This document shows, piece by piece, positions 34,125 to 42,950 of a stretch of 57,033 bases of DNA. Under the pieces are notes generated by a model. It did not search any database. It was not told the DNA's origin and saw only the letters and a list, made by a program, of their open reading frames with translations. The stretch comes from an uncultured Gemmatimonadales bacterium (lineage in GTDB: Bacteria; Gemmatimonadota; Gemmatimonadetes; Palauibacterales; Palauibacteraceae): the NCBI GenBank assembly GCA_947259585.1, contig CAMYMV010000006.1:82025-139057 (forward strand), read 5' to 3'. Positions within the stretch are counted from its first letter, which is position 1; every line of letters starts with the position of its first letter. The translations under genes and the position numbers were made by a program.

Positions 34125-37100
34125 TCAGGGCTGGGGCGAGCTCTCGCGCTCGTATCGACCCCAGTCGTCCTCCTCGCCCTCCCGGGAGCCCTCTCGCTCG
34201 CCGGTGAATCGAATGCGCCGACTCTCGTGCGGCACGGCGATCTCCAGAACCGTGGCGGTCCCGCCGAGCAATTCAACCTCCACGGGCGACGGCATGCCTG
34301 CTTCCGGCGGGAGGGTCGTCTCGACGACAGTGAGCACGTAGCGGCCCGGCCGGGTCGCGGAGAACTCCACGACGCCCACCTCGCTCGCGGAAGCCTCCCA
34401 GAGATTTCCGTCCTGGTCGCGCAGTCCCACCGCTATCCCCGCTGCGGCCTCCTCATCCGGATCGCGCCGGCCATCGCCGTTCGAGTCTAGGTAGAAGGCC
34501 ACGCGAAGGTAAGCGGCACGCTGGACCGGTATCTCAACGTAGCCTGCCGGCGGCACGGTCATGAGAGGAGGCGGCAGGACATCCGGCTTGAGGCTGCTCG
34601 GGTCTACGCGCAGCCCGTAGCGCCCCGTGTTCTGCCGGAAGAAGAACCGGCCTTCGACGTCCGTGACGGCTTGATCCCAGCCGTAGATGAGTCGGACCTT
34701 GGCGATCGGCGGCTCCCCCGGCTCCCGCCGGCCGTTTCCGTTTCGATCCTCGAACACGACCCCGTTGACCGCCGGCGCGCGACGCACGGGCAGCGGAAGC
34801 GACAGCGCCCGTCTCACCCCGACGGAGAAGCGCCATCTCGAATCGGAATCGCCGAAGTCGGGCAGGGATTCGGCGCCGAGAAACAGCTCGGTGGCCGTAA
34901 GAAGCTGAATCTGGGCACCGATCCGAGCCGACAAGCCTTCGCCGAGGCTCGGCCTCTCCCAATCCACGGACACCGAGCCATACAGCTCCAGGCGATCGCT
35001 CAACCGCAGCGCCCCGCCGGCATCGACCAGGACCGTTCTGGGGATGAAGAGATCTTCAATGTAGAGCAGGCCCATTCGGGCCCAAGCTTCGCTGCCGTAC
35101 CAGTACAGAGTGCCCTGGTAGCGTTGGGCGAGCTCGCTGATCTCACCCAGCTTCGACTCTCCCACCTCCGCCACTCCGTCGAAGCGGACCGGCCCCAGCG
35201 GGAGCCCGGCCCCCGCCCGCAGGGTGCGCCGCGTGGACGGTAGCACATCCTCCAGCTCGCTCCTGCCCTTCCTCACGGTGGCCAGGAGATCGAACCGCAG
35301 GCCCCGATCCAAGTACCTGAAGCCTCCTTCGAGCCCCTGCACCCGTTGATCGGCAAACTCCTCGTCGCGGATCGGCGGGAGGGGAAGCTCGGGATCGATC
35401 GGGTCGGGCTCGAGCTCCTCCCTGAGCCGTTGCAGGAAGGAAGCCCGCTCGTCGAACGCCAGCGCCGTCACGCTGACCGGCCCGGCGATCGTCTGGGAGC
35501 CGCCCAACCTCAGCTGCTGAGCCGGCAGACCGGTGACCTGCGAACCTTCGGGAAGCATGCGCACCCGAACCTCTGCGCTCGTGTTGGGGGTTCGAAGCAG
35601 ATATCCGGCGTCCACCGCGGGACCCGAGATCGGCTCCATCCCCTCGCGCTCCGAGCGCACCCAGCCCGCGTCGACGAATCCCCAATGAGCTCCGCCCTCC
35701 TCCCACCGATACCGAAGCAGGCCCGAGCTCTGCCGGGTGGTGGACCCCTGCAAGGTGAGTCGACCCTCGACGTCGCTGAGCAACAGGCCCAGCGTGCCGA
35801 TGCGGGTGTGGTGATAGCCCTGGGCCAGGACGAGGTGACCTTCCGTCGAGCCATTCTGATTCCTCGGTCGCGCGAGGTAGGCGCCGATCTCCGTTTGTTT
35901 CCCGAGCCAGCGCATGCCCCCACCCAGGCCCTGCAGGTAGTACCCGGCCAGCGAGCTGGTCGGAAGCACCAGATCGCCCAGCGTCACCTCAAGGCTCCGA
36001 TGGCGGACGCCCAGCTGAAGCCTCGGGCCGTACTCGTAGCCGCGGAAGACGGGCGAGCCTACCTCCGGAAGGTGCCGATAGGCGAACCACAGGTCGGTGT
36101 TCCGGGCGATCTGGCCTCCGCCCTGGATGGCAGCGACGGGATCGATGCTCGACTCCTGGCCGGTCGACACCGAAGAGCCGACGTAGATGGTGGCCGGCAT
36201 GTGCACGAGGTCCGGCAACCATCCTGGCTCGTTCGTGACCGCGAGATGAGTGGTGGCGGTCGCCCTGTGGCCGCGGTCGGGGACGTTCAGGCGAACGAAC
36301 ACCAATCCGCCGGACCGAATGCCGGGTGCTGCCTCGACGGTCAGCTCTCCCTCCTGAAGACCGAACGCCGGCAACACAAGAGAGGCTGGGAGACCCGAGA
36401 CGCGGAGGCCGGGGCTCGCTTGGAGCTCGACGCGCAACGTATCCTCGCCGTTTCCGAGGTTCTCGACTCGGTATCGCAGCGTGACCTGCCCCCCCGAGCG
36501 CAACTGCGCGAGGGCTGAGTCCAGCTCGACGTGGACGCGTCGCGTCGCGGCGATCCGCACCTCGGCTGCCACGGCCGCGCTCCGGCCGTTTGGCCCGGTG
36601 AAGATCACCAGGGCCGCCTGGAAGTGTCCGGCCGGTAGCCTCGGCATCGTCAAGGTCAGAGGAAGCAGCGGCTCCTCGCCCCCAGCCCAGCTCACCGTGC
36701 CGTTCGTCGCCCCCAGCGACCTCACGTCGTCGCTCAGCACGACCTTGAAGCCCGCGGTGCCGCCGCCGGCTTCCAGGCTCCCGACGATCTCATCCGGCAC
36801 GCGCAGGACGACCGTCACCGGTCTTCCGGCCTCCGCGGTCGGGGATTCCTCAGAACCCCGAACCTCCGGAACCTCCTGCGACGCTTCCTGAGAATCCCGA
36901 GCTTCCGGAACCTCCTGCGACGCTTCCGGGGCCGCTTCTGCGGCCGCTACCAAAGGAGGCATAGCAGCCGGCGGCTGATCCGGCTCTGGCGCGACCTCGA
37001 CGACCGGCTTCGGCGCAAGCTCGACGACCGGTTCCGGCGCAAACTCGACGACAGGCTCTTGCGCAGCTCGATCGACCGGCGACAGCGCGAGCGCGGCGTC

Positions 37101-37508
37101 CTGCCGGGCGGTCTCCTTCGACACGACGCCCCCAACCTCGGCCGGGAGCGCCGCACTCCGGCCGGTCGGGCCCGTGAAGATCACGAGGGCCGCCTGGAAC
37201 GACCCCGACGGAGGGCCGGGAGGAGCCTCGAAGGTCAGCGGGAGAAGAGGCTCTTCGCCCGACCTCCACTTCACGACGCCGCTCGTGGCTCCGAGCAGCC
37301 GGACGTCGTCGCTCGCCACCACCTTGAAGGCCGCGAATCCACCAGAGGCCGCCGGCGTCGACAGAATCTCGTCCGGCACGCGCAGCTCGACGGTCAGCCG
37401 TTTTCCGGCGTCGGTGACATCGGCGACCGGAGATTGTTGAGCGGAGGCCCCGGCCGAAAGCGACAGGAGCAGGGCGACAGCCGCCGCGAGGGAGCGCCGG
37501 GGCGTCAT
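34125..37508 (-). CDS. Usher-like outer-membrane assembly protein with duplicated N-terminal domain and SdrD-like C-terminal domains
   Basis: 1127 residues with a signal peptide (ALLLSLSAGASAQ). An about 85-residue domain occurs twice, near residues 40-125 and 235-320: each has RVPDEI, FKVV.SDDVR.LGAT, GEEPLLPLT and FQAALVIFTGP.GRSAA. A Pro/Glu-rich linker with PVVE.AP repeats joins them. Next come a CARDB-like beta-sandwich (VTLRYRVENLGNGEDTL), a long barrel of about 480 residues, then two SdrD-like domains marked by FEDRNGNGRREPGE (about 920) and YLDSNGDGRRDPDEE (about 1010). Barrel plus periplasmic beta domains match the logic of chaperone-usher ushers, and upstream genes encode a PapD-like chaperone and two pilin-like proteins. 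No typical FimD/TcfC sequence is obvious, so usher is an inference from context. Its start overlaps the pilin-like gene stop by four bases. Confidence 0.65.
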   Translation of the reverse strand: MTPRRSLAAAVALLLSLSAGASAQQSPVADVTDAGKRLTVELRVPDEILSTPAASGGFAAFKVVASDDVRLLGATSGVVKWRSGEEPLLPLTFEAPPGPPSGSFQAALVIFTGPTGRSAALPAEVGGVVSKETARQDAALALSPVDRAAQEPVVEFAPEPVVELAPKPVVEVAPEPDQPPAAMPPLVAAAEAAPEASQEVPEARDSQEASQEVPEVRGSEESPTAEAGRPVTVVLRVPDEIVGSLEAGGGTAGFKVVLSDDVRSLGATNGTVSWAGGEEPLLPLTLTMPRLPAGHFQAALVIFTGPNGRSAAVAAEVRIAATRRVHVELDSALAQLRSGGQVTLRYRVENLGNGEDTLRVELQASPGLRVSGLPASLVLPAFGLQEGELTVEAAPGIRSGGLVFVRLNVPDRGHRATATTHLAVTNEPGWLPDLVHMPATIYVGSSVSTGQESSIDPVAAIQGGGQIARNTDLWFAYRHLPEVGSPVFRGYEYGPRLQLGVRHRSLEVTLGDLVLPTSSLAGYYLQGLGGGMRWLGKQTEIGAYLARPRNQNGSTEGHLVLAQGYHHTRIGTLGLLLSDVEGRLTLQGSTTRQSSGLLRYRWEEGGAHWGFVDAGWVRSEREGMEPISGPAVDAGYLLRTPNTSAEVRVRMLPEGSQVTGLPAQQLRLGGSQTIAGPVSVTALAFDERASFLQRLREELEPDPIDPELPLPPIRDEEFADQRVQGLEGGFRYLDRGLRFDLLATVRKGRSELEDVLPSTRRTLRAGAGLPLGPVRFDGVAEVGESKLGEISELAQRYQGTLYWYGSEAWARMGLLYIEDLFIPRTVLVDAGGALRLSDRLELYGSVSVDWERPSLGEGLSARIGAQIQLLTATELFLGAESLPDFGDSDSRWRFSVGVRRALSLPLPVRRAPAVNGVVFEDRNGNGRREPGEPPIAKVRLIYGWDQAVTDVEGRFFFRQNTGRYGLRVDPSSLKPDVLPPPLMTVPPAGYVEIPVQRAAYLRVAFYLDSNGDGRRDPDEEAAAGIAVGLRDQDGNLWEASASEVGVVEFSATRPGRYVLTVVETTLPPEAGMPSPVEVELLGGTATVLEIAVPHESRRIRFTGEREGSREGEEDDWGRYERESSPQP

Positions 37509-37990
37509 TGCTGGTACGCCGTGAAGGCGAGTACGGCGCCGTAGTTGCCGGGCTCATCCAGCGCGTAGGAAAGCAGGACGCGGAAGCGGAGACGCACGTT
37601 CCCGTTGCCGCGCCCGGTCGCCACGAGCTGGTCTGACGTCTCGAGCGGACGCCAGCCAGGGTCGTTATTGGGACGCCACTCGAGGTCGCTGACCGCCTTT
37701 CCATAGCCGCCGAGGTCCGGGTCGTCAGAACGCAGACACAGCGTCCAGGTGCTTCCTCCCGGGAGGTTCGGGCGCACCCGGACGCGGACGTTCTGGGAGA
37801 ACTCGATCCAACCGGCCTCGAAATCGGCGACGCCGGGTTGGCTGAAGGCGATGGCAGCGGGTCGGATCACGAGCTGATGAGAGCTCGGCTGGCCGGCCAC
37901 GCATACCTGCGCGGACGCGCCGGCGGGAAGAGCGAGAAGCGTCACGAGGGCCGCGGCGACCGGCCCTCCCACCCTCCAGGGGCGGAGCAT
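37505..37990 (-). CDS. Secreted pilin-like subunit (minor or tip candidate)
   Basis: 161 residues with a signal peptide (GPVAAALVTLLALPAGASAQ). The mature part is strand-rich and has two Cys, one early (VCVAGQP) and one in WTLCLRSDD, that could form a disulfide. It shares with the first gene of the cluster the motif (A/T)DFEAG and the ending pattern LLSYA.xxP.xY.xxxxF (FRVLLSYALDEPGNYGAVLA), so the two are distant paralogues. Both look like Ig-like subunits of a fibre. Its ATG shares one base with the chaperone stop (TAATG) and its stop overlaps the usher-like gene, so translation is tightly coupled. Subunit role is inferred from order and shared motifs. Confidence 0.65.
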   Translation of the reverse strand: MLRPWRVGGPVAAALVTLLALPAGASAQVCVAGQPSSHQLVIRPAAIAFSQPGVADFEAGWIEFSQNVRVRVRPNLPGGSTWTLCLRSDDPDLGGYGKAVSDLEWRPNNDPGWRPLETSDQLVATGRGNGNVRLRFRVLLSYALDEPGNYGAVLAFTAYQQ

Positions 37991-38784
37991 TATGGCAGTC
38001 GGAACGCTACCTGTGATCCCGCCAGATACTTACCGCCATAATCCAGGATCGGGACCGCCAGATAACGACCCGCTTCCAGTGGGCTGGGAAGCTCGATGGT
38101 AAGTCGACGAGTGTGGTGGGGCAGTACGCTGAACGCCTCCAGGGGAAGCGTGTGCACCAGCTCGCCGTCGAAGCGCCGGATCTCGACCTCTCCCTCCGGC
38201 CGCAGCGGCCAGTCGCCGTTGTTCTGAAAGGCGAAGGAGAGCGCCGGCGCATCTTCTTCGGTCTGAACTCGGGCGGCGGCCAGTTCTCCATCCAGGCTCG
38301 GGGAGCCGGCCAATCCGTACACCTTCACCCCGATTCGAAGATTGACGAAGACGCCCTCCTGTGTTCGAGAGGGACTCTCGACGAAGACCATCGACCAGCA
38401 GGTCGGGTCCGAGGTAGCCGGTTCCATCCGGATGGTGACCGGACGAGACTGACCAGGCGGTACGCTCACGACGTCGGGGGTCACGGTGAGGCGATCGCGG
38501 CAGGACCGCTCGTGCTCCCCCCAGGGTCGGTAGGTGTGCCGGCCCTCGGCGGCCTGCTCGAAGTCCGCGGCGTACAGCCGGAGCTGGAGAGGCCGGGTGC
38601 CCTCGTTCCGCACCTCGACCGTGCGCGTCTCGGCCGTATCTCCGGCCGCGAGCTGTACGATCACCGGGTTCACCGAATACTGCGCCGAGACCGCAGGCGG
38701 ACAGACAAGGCCAACGCCTGCCGCTGCCAACAGGCAGAGGAGCGCAGGCCCTCGAGTCGACTCGGTCCGCGGCGCGTCGCTCAT
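37990..38784 (-). CDS. PapD-like periplasmic pilus chaperone
   Basis: 264 residues with a signal peptide (LLCLLAAAGVGLVCPPAVSAQ). The N-terminal Ig-like domain shows the chaperone pattern: NPVIVQLAAGDTAETRTVEV, VRNEGTRPLQLRLYAADFEQ, then VTPDVVSVPPGQSRPVTIRM and CWSMVFVESP. A second beta domain follows (FAFQNNGDWPLRPEGEVEIR, HTRRLTIELPSPLEAGRYLA). Two Cys (SCRDRL and PTCWS) may form a disulfide. Such chaperones donate a strand to fold pilin subunits and deliver them to an usher. It sits 11 bases after the first pilin-like gene and directly before the second. Closest style is the alpha/CS1-type or the archaic type, not the classical FimC form. Confidence 0.75.
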   Translation of the reverse strand: MSDAPRTESTRGPALLCLLAAAGVGLVCPPAVSAQYSVNPVIVQLAAGDTAETRTVEVRNEGTRPLQLRLYAADFEQAAEGRHTYRPWGEHERSCRDRLTVTPDVVSVPPGQSRPVTIRMEPATSDPTCWSMVFVESPSRTQEGVFVNLRIGVKVYGLAGSPSLDGELAAARVQTEEDAPALSFAFQNNGDWPLRPEGEVEIRRFDGELVHTLPLEAFSVLPHHTRRLTIELPSPLEAGRYLAVPILDYGGKYLAGSQVAFRLP

Positions 38785-38795
38785 CGGAGAGCTGG

Positions 38796-39335
38796 CTAGT
38801 TGGGAACGATCGTGTAGGTGAAGCCGAGCGTGTAGGTGTCGGGAGCGTCGGCGTAGCTGAGCAGGATCTGATAGTTGACCTGCTGCGTGGCGCCTCCCTT
38901 CGGAGCCGCCGTCACCACATCTGTGGCGGTCGTCGAGATGCTCGTGAAGTTGCTTCCACCGTCGGTCGAGTACTGGAAGTCGGCGGCCGGCTTGATGTTG
39001 TTGACCGGATCGGTCGCGGCCGTAAAGTCCGTGGCTCCGGCCTCGATCTCCACGTCGTGGACGATGTTGCCCTTGTGGGTGACCGTGCTGGTCTGGTCCG
39101 CCGCTTTGAAACCGGCCTCGAAGTCGGTCGCGTCGACGGCCGGGCTGTTGAACGTGATCGCCGTTTCATCGACGGAGATGTAAAGCACCTGAGGGATCTG
39201 TATGGTCGCCGTTGCGTTCACGGTGCTCTGTGCCTGAGCCTGCTCGACGTTCATCAGAACCGTGCACGCTGCTACAAGGGCCATACTCCCGAGCATCCTC
39301 TTTACCGTCACCCCGTTGTTCCGCCTCTTTTTCAT
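38796..39335 (-). CDS. Secreted pilin-like subunit (major candidate)
   Basis: 179 residues; the ATG at 39335 opens a signal peptide (KRMLGSMALVAACTVLMNVEQAQAQ). The mature part is Thr/Ala/Asp-rich, strand-forming and without Cys, beginning STVNATATIQIPQVLYISV, with TDFEAGFKAADQTSTV and ending LLSYADAPDTYTLGFTYTIV. The composition and hydrophobic alternating C-terminal strand resemble self-assembling or donor-strand-exchanged subunits. It shares DFEAG and LLSYA motifs with the second pilin-like protein. As first gene of the cluster it is the likely main subunit. The longer open frame upstream (to 39764) lacks signal-peptide character and is not used. Confidence 0.7.
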   Translation of the reverse strand: MKKRRNNGVTVKRMLGSMALVAACTVLMNVEQAQAQSTVNATATIQIPQVLYISVDETAITFNSPAVDATDFEAGFKAADQTSTVTHKGNIVHDVEIEAGATDFTAATDPVNNIKPAADFQYSTDGGSNFTSISTTATDVVTAAPKGGATQQVNYQILLSYADAPDTYTLGFTYTIVPN

Positions 39336-39733
39336 GATCCCTAGTCTCCCGCATGGGTTCTTCGCCAAAAGGCCTGATTGGCGGCACGTACGCGCCCGTA
39401 TCGAAACGTCGGCGTATGGAAGATCCGGACCAGGTACGCGCGCCGCTCGAACGGGCTCACCGCGCCGTCGTGAATCCACATCGCTGATGGGACATAACGA
39501 TCTGCAGGACTTGGGCTTATGACGCGTCTTCAGGTCGCGGAAAGTGGCGAGAGCTTGAACGCGGCATTTCGCAAACTCATGAAACAGTTCTCCGCCTTGC
39601 AGCAATCCTTGCAGCGTGCCCGGAGGCGTTGCGCTGTGGCGATCTCCGCCCGCATTCTTACTGGATACACCTGACGAATCCGGCGTCCGGGACGCGCCTG
39701 GATCACGCCACTCACTCGCAACCCATCGATCCG
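39336..39733. promoter_or_regulatory. Divergent intergenic region, pilin-like operon and TetR gene
   Basis: About 400 bases with no supported gene. It must hold the promoter of the minus-strand pilin-like operon and that of the + strand TetR gene. CCTTGCAGC occurs twice in direct orientation (39595-39603 and 39607-39615), twelve bases apart, and could be a binding site. No clear c-di-GMP riboswitch consensus was found, although the operon is followed by a GGDEF-EAL gene. Confidence 0.4.
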
Positions 39734-40306
39734 TTGACGGCAAGTAAGGATTCTCAGAGCACACGAAAGCTGACCCGGAACGACTGGCTCTCCGCGGCTC
39801 TCGACGCGCTGGTGAGCTCCGGCAGCGAAGGGGTTCACGTGGAGCCGCTGGCCGAGTCTCTGGGGGTGACCAAGGGGAGCTTCTACTGGCATTTCGAGGA
39901 CCTGCAGGACCTGCTCTCCAGCGTGATCGACTATTGGGAGGAGACGATGCTAGGCGCCGTGCGCAGCCACGAAGAGCTGACCGGCTCTCCGCAAGAAAAT
40001 CTCCTCGAGGTGATGGAAGACATCGCCCGTGAGGATCGTGGACGGTACGAGGCGGTCATGCGCACCTGGGCCAAGTGCGACCAGCGTGCCGCGGGCGCCG
40101 TTGCGCAAGTTGATGAGGCCAGGATGGAGTGGACCATCGGCGTCTTCGCGGATATGGGCTTCGCGCCCGATCAGGCGGAGATTCGCGGGCGGATGATGGT
40201 GCTCTACGAGTATGGAGAGGCGCAGTACTCGCTCCGGGCTCCGGTCGAGCAGCGACTCGAGTGGGTGAAGCTTCGGCACGAGATCCTGACATGCGGAGGA
40301 CCGTAG
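39734..40306 (+). CDS. TetR family transcriptional regulator (RND operon)
   Basis: About 190 residues from the TTG at 39734; no ATG is available in the frame, and a TTG at 39629 gives a longer form with an unlikely N-terminus. The N-terminal helix-turn-helix reads VHVEPLAESLGVTKGSFYWH, the TetR signature, followed by a helical ligand-binding domain. It is closely similar in this region to the TetR at 53008-53571 (IEPVAEALGVTKGSFYWHF), so the two are paralogues. It lies about 190 bases upstream of the TolC gene on the same strand and probably represses the efflux operon, as TetR proteins next to RND pumps commonly do; that is inference. Confidence 0.85.
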   Translation: MTASKDSQSTRKLTRNDWLSAALDALVSSGSEGVHVEPLAESLGVTKGSFYWHFEDLQDLLSSVIDYWEETMLGAVRSHEELTGSPQENLLEVMEDIAREDRGRYEAVMRTWAKCDQRAAGAVAQVDEARMEWTIGVFADMGFAPDQAEIRGRMMVLYEYGEAQYSLRAPVEQRLEWVKLRHEILTCGGP

Positions 40307-40493
40307 CGGCAGGCCACCGCCGGGCAGGAGGCCGCGGGCCAAGCCGGAGCTCAGAAGATAGGAGCCCTCGGCGAGCTGCCCTGATCCTCCATCCGCCCAG
40401 CCCTCGACAGCGAGGCGACGATCCCGCCAATTGAGTCCCCACACTCGAGGACGGCTTGGCCTCGATTCTCTTTTGCTTAAGAAGGACGGTTTG

Positions 40494-42887
40494 ATGTACA
40501 GGCTCTTCGCTCGGCGCCTCGGCGCAGGGGCCGCCTCGCTGGCGCTCTCGCTGTCGGCCCTCCTCTTCACAACCTCTGGCGCCGCCGCCCAGGAGGGAGC
40601 CCTGGAGCCGGTCCGGGCCGCGCCGGTCACCATCGCCGTGGTTCAGGACGGACCCGCGCCTGGAGACACGCTGCTGGCTCGAGTCGAAACGGAGCTCACG
40701 ACGATCCTCGCCGGCAGAGGCGAGCGGGCGACGTTCAAGACAGGGCCGGAGTTCGACGCCGGTTGGCGCGCCGACCGGATGAAGGCGGCTCTCCAGGCAG
40801 CTCTCGACGACCCGGAGGTGGACTACGTGTTCACATCGGGGCTCCTGACCCTCCAGGCCGCCGTGGAGATGGAGCTGACGAAGCCGGTGATCAGCGGCTT
40901 CGTCCAACGGCTGGATTTCTTCAAGGTGGCGGACGTCCGCGCCGACCGCTCGCAGATGCCGAACCTCAGCTTCATGCTCATCGCGAACCGGGCCGAGGCC
41001 GACATCATCGAGCTCCTCGAGCTCGTGCAAAGCGATCGGATCCATGTCCTGATCGATGAGGTCTTCGTTGATCAGCTCGCGGTACTGCCAGGAGAGATCG
41101 AGGCGCTGGATAGCGCGACGGAAGCCGAACTCGTCGTCGTGCCTACCTCGAGCGACGTCGAAGCCACGCTGGCCGGCATCGGCGAGGACATCGCGGCCAT
41201 CGTCATTACTCGGCAGCCGCGTTTGAGCGCCGACCAGATGAAGCGGCTCATCCAGGGCTTGAACGAAAGACGGATTCCTACGTTCAGCGTGGAGGGACAC
41301 GGGGACGTCGGCCTGGGCGCGTTGGCGGCGCGCACGCCCGAGCTCACCACCAGCGCCGCCCGGCGGGTGGCGGTGAACATCAGCGAACTCATGCGGGGCA
41401 GCGATGTCTCCGACCTGCCGATCCTCGTCTCCGCCGACCCGCGACTGCTCATGAACGCGGAGACGGCCGTCCGGATCGGCTACCGGCCCAGCGTGGCCAC
41501 ATTAGCCCAGGCAACGTGGATCGACGAGGGAGCCCTCGCCCCGACCGCCGAACCGCTCATCTTCTCACAGGTGCTGCAGTACGCCGAGCGCGGCAATCTG
41601 AGGCTGGCGATCTCGGCGCAGGACATCGTGACGGCCGAAAAGGAGCGGGATCTCGCGCTGAGCCCGATACTTCCCCAGATCGGCGCGATCGGAGACATCA
41701 GCGGGATCAGCCAGCTCTTCCTCGATGGGGTCGTCCCGGACCGGGTCGCGTCGGCCGGCGTTCGGGCCAATCAGATGATCTACGATGATGCGAGGATCAG
41801 CGACTACCGAAGCTCCGGCCGCCTTCTCGAGAGCACGGCGGAGATCTACGCTGCCACACGGCTGGAGGCGTTCAATCTGGCCGGCACCGAGTACCTGCGT
41901 TATGCCCTCTCGCTGATCCTCTACCAGATCGACGTCGGAAACCTGCGGGTCACGCAGCAGAACCTCGAGCTGGCCAAGTTCCGGGCCGAGGTCGGCTACT
42001 CCGGCCGGGACGAGGTCTACCGGTGGGAGGCGGAGGTCGCGAAGCGGCAGAGCAACCTGTTCGTCAGCCTCGCCCGGATCGAGACGGAGAGGATACGTCT
42101 CAACCAGATCCTCGCCTTGCAGCAGGACCGGAGATGGCAACCGCAGGAAGTGAACGACCCGGAGGACCAGTTCCCGTTCCTCGTGGAGATCTTCACGCCC
42201 CTGTTCGCCGACGCCGGGGAGCTGGAGCGATTCCGGGCGCTCGCCGTCCAGCTCGCTCGCGAGAACGACCCCCAGCTTCGGGCAGTCCAGAAGCAGATCG
42301 AGGCGCAGGACATTCAGGTAGGCCAGAGGAAGCGGAGGTGGTACCTCCCGTCGCTCTCCGCGGGTTTCTTCTGGGACTACCAGATCACACGCAGACCGGA
42401 GCTGGATGAGATCGACCAGAACCTGTGGGGCTTCAACTTCACGGCGACGTATCCGCTGTTCCAGGGTGCGTCCCGGGCGTTCGAGGTGGGTCGGACCAGC
42501 TCCCTGCTCGAAAGGCTGTACCGGGAGGAACGCCTGACCGGCGACATCGTCGAACGTCAGACCCGGACGGCGCTCCGGCGGCTGGAAAGCTCCTACCCGA
42601 CTATCACCTTCAACCGCCGCCAGACCGAGGCGGCGCGACGAAACTTCGAGCTCGTACAGGACAAGTATGCCCAGGGACTCGTGAACGTCACCGATCTGGT
42701 CGAAGCCCAGAACGAGAGCTTCGTCGCCCAGCAAGGAGCCGCGGCAGCGGTCTACGCGTTCCTCATCGACCTCGTGAACTTCCAGCGCGCCATCGCCTGG
42801 TTCGAGGACGATCGAACCGCGGAGGAACGCGAGCAGTTCCGACAACGAATCGACGCCGCCCTGAGCACGAGCTCGAGCACCAACTAG
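40494..42887 (+). CDS. TolC-family outer-membrane efflux protein with N-terminal substrate-binding-like domain
   Basis: About 797 residues, far longer than TolC (about 430-490). After a signal peptide (LALSLSALLFTTSGAAAQ) comes a domain of about 330 residues with a type 1 periplasmic-binding layout: VTIAVVQDG, DDPEVDYVFTSGLLTLQAAV, LTKPVISGFV, RIHVLIDEVFVDQL, IAAIVITRQPRLSADQMKRL and RRIPTFSVEGHGDVGLGALA. Similar domains are found in ABC-type tryptophan/tyrosine binding proteins. The rest is TolC-like with two helical repeats (LAISAQDIVTAEKERDLALS; LESSYPTITFNRRQTEAARR, NVTDLVEAQNESF). The fusion may sense or capture substrate at the outer end of the pump. ATG 40494 has AAGGA upstream. It heads the adaptor-pump operon. 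Confidence 0.82.
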   Translation: MYRLFARRLGAGAASLALSLSALLFTTSGAAAQEGALEPVRAAPVTIAVVQDGPAPGDTLLARVETELTTILAGRGERATFKTGPEFDAGWRADRMKAALQAALDDPEVDYVFTSGLLTLQAAVEMELTKPVISGFVQRLDFFKVADVRADRSQMPNLSFMLIANRAEADIIELLELVQSDRIHVLIDEVFVDQLAVLPGEIEALDSATEAELVVVPTSSDVEATLAGIGEDIAAIVITRQPRLSADQMKRLIQGLNERRIPTFSVEGHGDVGLGALAARTPELTTSAARRVAVNISELMRGSDVSDLPILVSADPRLLMNAETAVRIGYRPSVATLAQATWIDEGALAPTAEPLIFSQVLQYAERGNLRLAISAQDIVTAEKERDLALSPILPQIGAIGDISGISQLFLDGVVPDRVASAGVRANQMIYDDARISDYRSSGRLLESTAEIYAATRLEAFNLAGTEYLRYALSLILYQIDVGNLRVTQQNLELAKFRAEVGYSGRDEVYRWEAEVAKRQSNLFVSLARIETERIRLNQILALQQDRRWQPQEVNDPEDQFPFLVEIFTPLFADAGELERFRALAVQLARENDPQLRAVQKQIEAQDIQVGQRKRRWYLPSLSAGFFWDYQITRRPELDEIDQNLWGFNFTATYPLFQGASRAFEVGRTSSLLERLYREERLTGDIVERQTRTALRRLESSYPTITFNRRQTEAARRNFELVQDKYAQGLVNVTDLVEAQNESFVAQQGAAAAVYAFLIDLVNFQRAIAWFEDDRTAEEREQFRQRIDAALSTSSSTN

Positions 42888-42950
42888 ACGACTACCCAGC
42901 CCGACGGGCTGACAACCGGATCAAGCACCGTGAAGCGAAGAGCAGGAACC

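Noticed and set aside
39336..39500. Possible c-di-GMP (GEMM) riboswitch upstream of the pilin-like operon
   Set aside because: Some GGGAGACTAG-like bases were tempting because a GGDEF-EAL gene is in the cluster, but the conserved core of the GEMM consensus was not found.
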